DNA from: Prevotella sp. CAG:1092
Lineage (GTDB): Bacteria > Bacteroidota > Bacteroidia > Bacteroidales > Bacteroidaceae
DNA length: 11,787 nt
Reading direction: 5' to 3'
Assembly (NCBI GenBank): GCA_000436915.1
Contig: HF994035.1
Span: 5,938 to 17,724 of the forward strand
How positions within the stretch are numbered: the first letter of the stretch is position 1; each line of letters begins with the position of its first letter. Position numbers and translations under genes: made by a program. Shown here piece after piece: positions 1 to 6,119 of this stretch. A model generated the notes under the pieces. That model saw only the letters and a list, made by a program, of their open reading frames with translations, did not search any database and had not been told where the DNA came from.

Positions 1-190
1 GCTGATAAACTCTCTGTCGCCAGCCGCCTTCTGGTGGATAATAGGCGAGGGCGTGGCTTATATCACGGGTGCCGTGTTCTATAGCCTAAACAAGAAGCGA
101 TTTATGCATACCGTCTTCCACTTCTTTGTGCTGGTAGGAAGCATCTGCCACATCATAGCCGTGTGGGATATTTTGATGGATTATCTATAA
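1..190 (+). CDS. Hly-III / PAQR-like membrane protein, 3' end only
   Basis: This is the C-terminal 62 residues of a protein that begins before the window; the frame starts at base 2 and ends with TAA at 188-190. The peptide has a Gly-rich hydrophobic helix containing GEGVAYITGAVFYSL, a short basic loop (NKKRF), then HTVFHFFVLVGSICH followed by a last hydrophobic stretch. The pattern H-x3-H, then V-L-x-G-S-x2-H, is characteristic of the last membrane segments of the Hly-III family (COG1272, relatives of adiponectin receptors), in which these histidines are thought to bind a metal. Members are seven-helix inner-membrane proteins often annotated as hemolysin III, although a true haemolytic role is doubtful for most. 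The C-terminus looks complete, and a strong terminator follows 40 bases downstream. Family assignment is fairly safe; physiological function cannot be stated from this fragment. Confidence 0.8.
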   Translation, partial: LINSLSPAAFWWIIGEGVAYITGAVFYSLNKKRFMHTVFHFFVLVGSICHIIAVWDILMDYL

Positions 191-229
191 GAGAAAGCGA
201 CGGCGTAGAAACGCCATCGAACAAGGATT

Positions 230-286
230 AATACTAAATATTACCTAAAGGTAAGTTACCCAAAGGTAATATTTAGTATTTTTTTT
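230..286 (+). terminator. Rho-independent terminator after the Hly-III gene
   Basis: A perfect 17-bp inverted repeat (230-246 with 264-280, left arm AATACTAAATATTACCT) is followed immediately by an eight-T run at 279-286. The stem also contains two near-identical 14-base palindromes, TTACCTAAAGGTAA (241-254) and TTACCCAAAGGTAA (256-269), so a second fold with two small hairpins is possible. A smaller hairpin with stem GGCGT/ACGCC lies just upstream at 202-215. The position, 40 bases after a stop codon and ahead of the mutS promoter, fits an intrinsic terminator. Confidence 0.85.
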
Positions 287-362
287 GCTTACCCTTTCTT
301 ACTTATCCTTTGTTTTTGATGCCTATACATATTTTCTCAAAAGCAAACAATAATGGAAAATA

Positions 363-393
363 TTGTGAAATCCATTATTTCTTATTATCTTTG
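363..393 (+). promoter_or_regulatory. Bacteroidota-type promoter of mutS
   Basis: The -7 box TATCTTTG (386-393) matches TAnnTTTG, and a TTG at 363-365 lies 20 bases upstream, the spacing expected for the -33 element used by the Bacteroidota primary sigma factor. The mutS start codon follows 26 bases after the box. No strong Shine-Dalgarno sequence is visible, which is usual in this phylum. Confidence 0.7.
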
Positions 394-419
394 CCAATCG
401 AACTAAAAGACATAACAAG

Positions 420-3044
420 ATGGCAAAGAAAGATGGTGGCGTGACGCCAATGATGCAACAATTCCTTAATCTGAAGGCGAAACATCCAGACGCATTATTG
501 CTGTTTAGATGTGGCGACTTCTATGAAACCTATAGCGACGACGCTGTAGAGGCTTCAAAGGTGCTGGGCATTACGCTAACCAAACGCAGCAATGGCGGAA
601 GCCAAGGCGAAACGCCCATGGCAGGATTCCCATATCATGCGCTCGACACTTATCTGCCTAAGCTGATTCGTGCCGGTAAGCGTGTGGCTATCTGCGACCA
701 GCTGGAAGACCCTAAGCTCACGAAGAAGCTCGTGAAGCGTGGCATCACAGAACTGGTGACGCCAGGTATTGCCATGTCGGATAATGTGCTCAACTATAAG
801 GAGAACAACTTTCTTGCTGCCGTAGACTTTGGTAAGTCGGCTTGTGGTGTGGCTTTCCTCGATATTTCTACTGGCGAATTCTTGACAGGACAAGGCACCT
901 ACGACTATGTGGAGAAGCTATTGAGCAATTTCTCGCCTAAGGAGGTGCTGTATGTGCGTAGCCGCAGACAAGACTTTGAACGCTATTTCGGCACTAAGAT
1001 GTGTGTGTTTGAGATGGACGACTGGGTGTTTACGGAGCAGAGCGCACGACAGAAGTTGCTGAAGCATTTCGGCACAAAGTCGCTAAAGGGATTTGGTGTA
1101 GACCATCTGCATAGTGGCGTTGTGGCTGCTGGTGCCATAATGCAATACTTAGAGATAACTCAGCATACCAACATTTCGCATATCACTTCGCTATCACGAA
1201 TAGAGGAAGAGAAATATGTGAGATTGGATAAGTTTACTATACGCTCGTTGGAGCTGTTGGCTCCGATGCAGGAGGATGGTGCAGGACTGCTGAATGTGAT
1301 AGACCGCACGGTTACTCCTATGGGCGGACGAATGTTGCGTAGATGGGTGGTATTCCCATTAAAGGACGAGAGTCCGATAAAGCAACGTCTGGATATCGTG
1401 GAGCATTTCTTCCGCGAGCCAGAGGTGAGAGATGCTATTGACGAACAGCTGCATCGCATAGGCGACCTTGAGCGAATAGTGTCGAAGGTGGCTGTGGGCA
1501 GAGTTACTCCACGCGAGATAGTGCAGCTGAAAGTAGCTCTCGAGGCTATAGAGCCTATAAAGAATGCTTGCTTGGCTTCAGCCAACAAGGGACTGAACGT
1601 GATGGGCGATCAGCTGAACCTATGTAAGAGTATTCGCGAGAGAATAGAACACGAGATACAGCCCGACCCTCCACAGCTTGTTAGCAAGGGCGACGTGATA
1701 GCAACGGGATTCTGCCCCGAGCTTGATGAGCTAAGGGCAATATCGCATAATGGTCGCGGATATCTGCTCGAACTGCAGCAACGGGAAAGCGAGGCTACGG
1801 GAATAGCATCGCTAAAGGTGGGATATAATAATGTGTTTGGATATTATCTCGAAGTGAGAAATACATACAAGGACAAGGTGCCTGCAGAATGGGTGAGAAA
1901 ACAAACCTTGGCGCAGGCAGAGAGATATATCACACAAGAGCTGAAGGAATACGAAGAGAAGATATTGGGTGCCGACGAGAAGATAATAGCTTTGGAGACA
2001 AAGTTGTTTAATCAGCTGGTGGTAGACATCCAGGAGTTTATGCCGCAGATACAGATTAATGCTAATGTGCTGGCACATATCGACGTGCTGTTGGGCTTTG
2101 CCAAGACTTCAGAGGAACATCGCTATGTGCGCCCTGTGGTAGATACTTCCGACGTAATAGACCTTAAGCAGGCTCGCCACCCTGTGATAGAAACACAATT
2201 GCCTATTGGCGAAAGCTATGTGCCAAACGATATTTACCTGGATAGCGAGAAACAGCAGATAGTGATAATAACCGGTCCGAATATGGCTGGTAAATCTGCC
2301 CTGTTGCGTCAAACGGCTTTGGTGGTACTGATGGCGCAGATGGGATGCTTTGTGCCTGCAGAGAGTGCGAGAATAGGCTTAGTGGATAAGATATTCACTC
2401 GTGTGGGAGCTTCAGACAATATTTCGCTTGGTGAATCAACCTTTATGGTGGAGATGACGGAGGCTTCAAACATATTGAACAACGTTACGCCACGCTCTTT
2501 GGTGCTCTTCGATGAGCTGGGTCGTGGTACTTCTACCTATGATGGTATTTCTATAGCATGGGCAATAGTGGAGTATCTTCACGAAAATCCAAGAGCAAAG
2601 GCACGCACACTCTTTGCCACTCACTATCATGAGCTCAACGAGATGGAGAAAAACTTTTCTCGCATCAAGAACTACAACGTGAGCGTGATGGAGAAAGATG
2701 GCAAGGTGGTGTTCTTGCGTAGGCTGGTGCGTGGCGGTTCGGAACATTCGTTTGGTATTCATGTGGCAGAGATTGCCGGTATGCCACGAAGCATAGTGAA
2801 GAGAGCTAACGATATCTTGCGACAGCTGGAAGCCGACAATGCGCAGGTGGGAAGCGTAGGCAAACCATCGGTAGAAAGACTCGGACAGTCGAGAGAGGGA
2901 ATGCAGCTAAGTTTCTTCCAACTCGACGACCCTGTGTTGAGTCAAATACGCGACGAGATATTGCATGCAGATATAAACAACCTTACGCCTGTGGAAGCCC
3001 TCAACAAGCTCAACGATATCAAGAAGATATTGACGGGAAAATGA
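420..3044 (+). CDS. mutS: DNA mismatch repair ATPase MutS
   Basis: MutS recognises base mismatches and small loops after replication and, using ATP, recruits MutL to start repair in the cytoplasm. The 874-residue product is of normal family length and looks complete. The N-terminal mismatch-reading motif is GDFYE, with the wedge Phe34 and Glu36. The connector, lever and clamp regions follow, to about residue 560. The ATPase domain carries Walker A GPNMAGKS (619-626), the signature stretch around SLGESTFMVEM, Walker B LVLFDELGRGTS with D698 and E699, and the ATHYHEL switch motif. The C-terminal helix LTPVEALNKLNDIKKIL is also typical. Walker A has Ala where E. coli has Gly (MAGKS versus MGGKS), a common variant in this phylum rather than a defect. 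ATG at 420 is supported by the promoter 26 bases upstream. The HAD gene 70 bases downstream, with no clear terminator between, is probably co-transcribed. Confidence 0.98.
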   Translation: MAKKDGGVTPMMQQFLNLKAKHPDALLLFRCGDFYETYSDDAVEASKVLGITLTKRSNGGSQGETPMAGFPYHALDTYLPKLIRAGKRVAICDQLEDPKLTKKLVKRGITELVTPGIAMSDNVLNYKENNFLAAVDFGKSACGVAFLDISTGEFLTGQGTYDYVEKLLSNFSPKEVLYVRSRRQDFERYFGTKMCVFEMDDWVFTEQSARQKLLKHFGTKSLKGFGVDHLHSGVVAAGAIMQYLEITQHTNISHITSLSRIEEEKYVRLDKFTIRSLELLAPMQEDGAGLLNVIDRTVTPMGGRMLRRWVVFPLKDESPIKQRLDIVEHFFREPEVRDAIDEQLHRIGDLERIVSKVAVGRVTPREIVQLKVALEAIEPIKNACLASANKGLNVMGDQLNLCKSIRERIEHEIQPDPPQLVSKGDVIATGFCPELDELRAISHNGRGYLLELQQRESEATGIASLKVGYNNVFGYYLEVRNTYKDKVPAEWVRKQTLAQAERYITQELKEYEEKILGADEKIIALETKLFNQLVVDIQEFMPQIQINANVLAHIDVLLGFAKTSEEHRYVRPVVDTSDVIDLKQARHPVIETQLPIGESYVPNDIYLDSEKQQIVIITGPNMAGKSALLRQTALVVLMAQMGCFVPAESARIGLVDKIFTRVGASDNISLGESTFMVEMTEASNILNNVTPRSLVLFDELGRGTSTYDGISIAWAIVEYLHENPRAKARTLFATHYHELNEMEKNFSRIKNYNVSVMEKDGKVVFLRRLVRGGSEHSFGIHVAEIAGMPRSIVKRANDILRQLEADNAQVGSVGKPSVERLGQSREGMQLSFFQLDDPVLSQIRDEILHADINNLTPVEALNKLNDIKKILTGK

Positions 3045-3047
3045 TGT

Positions 3048-3101
3048 GAAAGGGTGAAAAGGTAAAAAAGTAAAAGGGTAAAAAAGTAAAAAGGGTAAAA
3101 A
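3048..3101 (+). repeat. A/G-rich iterated spacer between mutS and the HAD gene
   Basis: The gap holds an imperfect tandem array with a unit of about 15-16 bases, roughly AAAAGGGTAAAAAAGT: 3057-3071, 3072-3087 and a partial third unit from 3088, preceded by a degenerate GAAAGGGTGAAAA. It is nearly all purine on the + strand, with T only at fixed positions. There is no stem, so it does not look like an intrinsic terminator. It may act as a low-structure leader for the HAD gene or be slippage-generated filler. Confidence 0.6.
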
Positions 3102-3114
3102 CGAGAAAAACGAT

Positions 3115-3921
3115 ATGGCTTATAAGATGATAGTGCTCGACTTGGACGGCACTCTAACAAATAATAAGAAAGAGATTACTCCTCGCACCTACGAGGCGTT
3201 GATGGAAGCTCAGAAGAAAGGTATCGTGGTGGTGTTGGCTTCGGGCAGACCTACCTACGGCATTATGCCGCTGGCTAAACAGCTGAAGCTTGCTGAATAT
3301 GGCGGATATATTCTGGCTTATAATGGTGGTAAGATCATGGATTGCAAGAGCGGCGATACGGTCTTTAATCAGGAATTGTGTCCCGACCTTGTGCCTATGC
3401 TCTATGATGAGGCTATGAAAGCAGGAGTACAGATATTGACTTACCAGGGTGACGGCATTGCAGCAACTAAGGCTGACGACGAATATGTGGAGCACGAGGC
3501 TTTCATCAATAAAATGCCTGTGGTGGAATATTCCGACTTCAAGAATCAGGTGGAATATCCTATTAATAAATGTCTCATCGTTGGCGACCCTGAGCCTTTG
3601 CATAAGCTTGAGCTAAAGTTGGCTGCTGAGATGGAAGGTAAGATTTCGGTTTATCGCTCAGCACCATTCTTCTTGGAGTGTGTGCCTTTGGGTATAGAGA
3701 AGTCGCAGTCGATAGATAAACTTATAAAGACTATCGGCGTAAAGCAAGAAGAGGTGATAGCTGTAGGCGATGGCTACAACGATATGGGCATGATACAATA
3801 TGCCGGTCTTGGTGTTGCCATGGCTAATGCCGAGGACGAAGTGAAGACAGCTGCCAACTATGTCACACTAAGCAACGAAGAAGATGGTGTGGCTGTGGTA
3901 GTGGAGAAATTTATAAAATAA
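3115..3921 (+). CDS. Cof-type HAD-IIB sugar-phosphate/nucleotide phosphatase
   Basis: A 268-residue cytoplasmic phosphatase of the haloacid dehalogenase superfamily, subclass IIB (Cof/YidA-like), at the usual length. Motif I is VLDLDGTLT, with nucleophile Asp9 and general acid Asp11. Motif II is the Ser in LASGRP. Motif III is Lys196 in GIEKSQSID. Motif IV is GDGYNDMGMI, with D219 and D223 for Mg2+. The C2-type cap domain occupies roughly residues 85-190 and sets substrate choice. The family removes phosphate from sugar phosphates, FMN, pyridoxal phosphate or similar small molecules; the exact substrate cannot be read from sequence. ATG at 3115 puts the first strand (MAYKMIVLDLDG) at its standard place. 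It follows mutS in the same direction with no separate promoter visible, so read-through expression is likely, but a shared role with mismatch repair is not implied. Confidence 0.92.
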   Translation: MAYKMIVLDLDGTLTNNKKEITPRTYEALMEAQKKGIVVVLASGRPTYGIMPLAKQLKLAEYGGYILAYNGGKIMDCKSGDTVFNQELCPDLVPMLYDEAMKAGVQILTYQGDGIAATKADDEYVEHEAFINKMPVVEYSDFKNQVEYPINKCLIVGDPEPLHKLELKLAAEMEGKISVYRSAPFFLECVPLGIEKSQSIDKLIKTIGVKQEEVIAVGDGYNDMGMIQYAGLGVAMANAEDEVKTAANYVTLSNEEDGVAVVVEKFIK

Positions 3922-3925
3922 GAAG

Positions 3926-3960
3926 CCTCACCCCCAACCCCTCTCCAAAAGCGAGGGGAG
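3926..3960. repeat. C-rich intergenic motif with short inverted repeat
   Basis: Just after the HAD stop codon lies CCTCACCCCCAACCCCTCTCC (in two overlapping parts at 3926-3946), followed by AAAAGCGAGGGGAG. CCCCTC (3938-3943) can pair with GAGGGG (3953-3958) across a nine-base loop. The run of C on one strand is unlike the surrounding AT-rich intergenic DNA. I recall similar C-rich motifs dispersed in intergenic regions of many bacteria, but this rests on memory only. It may help end transcription of the HAD gene. Confidence 0.45.
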
Positions 3961-3996
3961 TAGTTAGACTTATAGATAAAAGGTATATACAAACTA

Positions 3997-4050
3997 ATGC
4001 CCTACAAGAGAAAAAGTGCTGAGCTTCAGACTTTTGCTCTTGTAGGGCAT
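3997..4050. terminator. Long near-perfect palindrome, possible bidirectional terminator
   Basis: A 14-bp perfect arm pair (3997-4010 ATGCCCTACAAGAG with 4037-4050) continues inward past one A·G mismatch through AAAAGT/ACTTTT (4012-4017 with 4030-4035). After a bulged G it ends in CTGA/TCAG around a three-base loop (4019-4022 with 4026-4029), about 24 pairs in all. Looser outward complementarity (AGGTA...ACAAA at 3981-3993 with TTTGTACCT at 4055-4063) may extend it. It sits between two convergent genes, where a two-way terminator is expected. However, neither side has a proper T-run, so a palindromic repeat or small mobile element is the alternative. Confidence 0.5.
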
Positions 4051-4076
4051 GCTATTTGTACCTTTGATACAATTCA

Positions 4077-4628
4077 CTACTCTTTTTCTATTCTAATGCT
4101 CTTTCTTGCAGAGTATACGTAGATGGCGGTAGTGCCGAGTACGTATTTGTCTTCATAGCCCTGCTCTTCGAGAGTGAAGCCGAGACCCTTAATCTGCTCA
4201 ACAAGATTGTTGAAAGCTGTGTTGTTGAATACCGCTATCAGCACGTTGCCATTAAGAGCCACATAACTTGATGTGCCCTTAGCAAGTGGCTTAGGTGTAT
4301 CCTCGTAGATGCCATCGCCAAGTTTTTTAGGCAACTTACAGTTTTTAAACATCATCTGACTATAGTTGTCGAGGCGATAAATGCCATATTTGCCTACTGC
4401 TTTGTATCCCCTTGCTTTAGCTATTGCTGTAGCCTGCTCAGGCGAATTGAGAAGCTTAATAGCCTCCTCTATGGTGATAACGTCAGGATGTGGTGTGACA
4501 TCATAGGTTATAGGGGCTGTGTTTTTCTTTGCTTCTATGCCATTTTGCTCTGTTATTGGCATCACATTCTTAGTGCCGCAACTTGCCAGCATGGCAAGAG
4601 CGAACAACGAGAGAAATAGTTTCTTCAT
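4077..4628 (-). CDS. Small lipoprotein of unknown function
   Basis: A 183-residue secreted lipoprotein. The N-terminus is a compact type II signal: basic KK at residues 2-3, a hydrophobic core (LFLSLFALAML), then the lipobox L14-A15-S16-C17, so Cys17 should be lipidated and the protein anchored to the envelope. The mature part has no recognised catalytic motif. It includes a helical segment (TIEEAIKLLNSPEQATAIAKARGY), a patch with KYGIYRLDNYSQMMFKNCKLPKKL, and a C-terminal alpha/beta-looking region ending in TTAIYVYSARKSIRIEKE. I do not recognise the family. The gene starts 33 bases after the ATPase stop codon on the same strand, with no TAnnTTTG box in the gap, so it is probably the second gene of that transcript. 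Whether the two act together is unknown. Confidence 0.85.
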   Translation of the reverse strand: MKKLFLSLFALAMLASCGTKNVMPITEQNGIEAKKNTAPITYDVTPHPDVITIEEAIKLLNSPEQATAIAKARGYKAVGKYGIYRLDNYSQMMFKNCKLPKKLGDGIYEDTPKPLAKGTSSYVALNGNVLIAVFNNTAFNNLVEQIKGLGFTLEEQGYEDKYVLGTTAIYVYSARKSIRIEKE

Positions 4629-4661
4629 AAATCTGTATATAATTCTATTAATTTGTTTTCT

Positions 4662-5960
4662 CTATTTATTTTCGAAATAAGCGCCAACTGCTATTAGCGG
4701 AATATTCTCCATCCAATCTTGATCTACATATCCCTTCATAGAAATGCGTAGACCTTTGAGCTCAGGATTGTCTTTGATGAATTGTGCTAATGAGCGGGCG
4801 CGAACATTCTCTTCTGCTTTTACTTCAATAGGAATGATGCGACTTGCTTGCTGAATGATGAAGTCAATCTCGGCAGGAGTCTTGGCGTTTGTCCAATAGT
4901 ATGGCGTTAATCCTGCAGAGAGCAACTGTTGCATCACATATTGTTCGGTGAAAGCACCTTTAAACTCAGTAAAGGCATTGTTGCCAACGAGCATTTGGTC
5001 GGCAGGAACATCTGTCATACAAGCCAGGAGTCCACAGTCTAATAAGAACAACTTGAAAGCATCAAAGTCTTCATAGAATTTTAGTGGCATCTTAGGCTCT
5101 TTTATGCGGTTTACCTTATATATAATGCCTGCATCAAGTAGCCATTGGATAGCAAGTTCAAAATCCTTTGCTCTGCTTCCTTTGCGTATTGCGCCATAGA
5201 TAAACTTCTTGTTCTCCTTGGCTAATTGCGCAGGAAGCGAGTCGAGTACCTGACGAATTCTTGTAGATTCCGTCTCCGTGGTATGCTTAGAGATGTCGCG
5301 CTTATAAGCATTGAGGATTTCCATTTGCAAGGTGCGGACTTGTTGCAAATCTTTGTTTTCTACGAATTTGCTAACCACTCCAGGCATTCCGCCTACATAA
5401 TAGTATTGGCGCAGCAATTCTGTCATTTTAGGCATCATAATCTCTATCAATGCCCAATCCTTTGAATGCAGAATGTCTATCCAAGTCTCGTTGCCGGTGG
5501 CATCAAGAAATTCTTCATAATCCATAGGGTACATAGACAGCATGTCTACTTTGCCTACAGGAAACGATTCGCCTTTGCCAAGAGTTACGCCAAGCAAAGA
5601 GCCTGCCACTATGATGTTATATTCAGGCGCTTTTTCGCAGAAGTATTTCAGACTATGCAAACCGCGTGGTATTTCCTGTATCTCATCAAGAATGATAAGT
5701 GTGTCGGCAGAAGTTATTTTTACGCCTGTAATAGCTTGCAGGGTAACTAAAATTCTGTCGATATCGTAGTCGAGTTCGAAGAGTTGCTTAATTCTTGGCT
5801 CGTCGTCGCAGTTTACATAAGCCACCTTCTTATACTCGTGCTCACCAAAATGGCGCATAATCCAAGTCTTGCCAACTTGGCGTGCACCAAGTAGCATTAA
5901 TGGCTTTCTGTCTTTGCTTTCTTTCCATCTAAGAAGTTGTTTGTATATCTTTCTCTTCAT
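4662..5960 (-). CDS. AAA_14 ATPase with C-terminal DUF4143 nuclease-like domain
   Basis: A 432-residue protein of the AAA_14/DUF4143 type, usual family length, with no signal peptide and so cytoplasmic. The N-terminal P-loop domain has Walker A GARQVGKT (25-32), Walker B TLIILDEIQ with D92 and E93, and a sensor-like IVAGSLLGVTLG. The middle region (about 200-330) is helical and includes a winged-helix-like IYGAIRKGSRAKDFELAIQWLLDAGII. The C-terminal DUF4143 part keeps the PD-(D/E)xK pattern: Asp366 in AEIDFII and Glu379-x-Lys381 in IPIEVKAEE. The family is abundant and often multicopy in Bacteroidota; its biological role is poorly defined, with roles in defence or mobile DNA often suggested. 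Likely promoter elements at 5990-6020 and a four-copy direct repeat array lie immediately upstream. The lipoprotein gene follows 33 bases downstream, probably in the same operon. Confidence 0.93.
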   Translation of the reverse strand: MKRKIYKQLLRWKESKDRKPLMLLGARQVGKTWIMRHFGEHEYKKVAYVNCDDEPRIKQLFELDYDIDRILVTLQAITGVKITSADTLIILDEIQEIPRGLHSLKYFCEKAPEYNIIVAGSLLGVTLGKGESFPVGKVDMLSMYPMDYEEFLDATGNETWIDILHSKDWALIEIMMPKMTELLRQYYYVGGMPGVVSKFVENKDLQQVRTLQMEILNAYKRDISKHTTETESTRIRQVLDSLPAQLAKENKKFIYGAIRKGSRAKDFELAIQWLLDAGIIYKVNRIKEPKMPLKFYEDFDAFKLFLLDCGLLACMTDVPADQMLVGNNAFTEFKGAFTEQYVMQQLLSAGLTPYYWTNAKTPAEIDFIIQQASRIIPIEVKAEENVRARSLAQFIKDNPELKGLRISMKGYVDQDWMENIPLIAVGAYFENK

Positions 5961-5989
5961 AAAGCCTTAATATTCAGTGGTTTCTGCTG

Positions 5990-6020
5990 CAAAGATACAC
6001 TTTTTCGATGATAAAAACAA
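5990..6020 (-). promoter_or_regulatory. Predicted promoter of the ATPase gene, spanning repeat copy 1
   Basis: On the minus strand the -7 box TATCTTTG occupies 5997 down to 5990, and a TTG lies at 6020-6018 with a 20-base spacer, the ideal Bacteroidota spacing. The ATPase start codon is 29 bases beyond the box. Copy 1 of the 18-bp repeat (5997-6014) fills most of the spacer and shares one base with the -7 box, so a protein bound there would compete directly with RNA polymerase. Confidence 0.65.
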
Positions 6021-6113
6021 GCAAATGTTACACTTTTTCGATGATAAATTTAGCGATCTACTACACTTTTTCGATGATAAGATAAGGGAAATTCCACACT
6101 TTTTCGAGGATAA
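5997..6113. repeat. Four 18-bp direct repeats at an exact 33-bp period
   Basis: The sequence ACACTTTTTCGATGATAA occurs at 5997-6014, 6030-6047 and 6063-6080, with a fourth copy differing by one base (GAGGAT for GATGAT) at 6096-6113. Each start is exactly 33 bases from the next. The three 15-base spacers (6015-6029, 6048-6062, 6081-6095) are unrelated in sequence. The unit is not palindromic apart from the central TCGA. The array covers nearly the whole gap between the ATPase start codon and the CoA-transferase stop codon. An iteron-like operator controlling the ATPase gene is the simplest reading; spacing of about three helical turns would place the sites on roughly the same face of DNA. Confidence 0.9.
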
Positions 6114-6119
6114 GACCTC

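Noticed and set aside
1160..1588. 142-codon minus-strand frame inside mutS
   Set aside because: It is a shadow of the mutS reading frame with low-complexity, Ser/Arg-rich content.
2271..2298. MutS Walker A variant (MAGKS) as a defective ATPase
   Set aside because: The P-loop Lys and Ser are present, all other motifs are intact, and this variant is common in the phylum.
5997..6113. CRISPR array (regular repeats and unique spacers)
   Set aside because: The 18-base repeats and 15-base spacers are far shorter than CRISPR units, there is no cas gene, and the array lies on a promoter.
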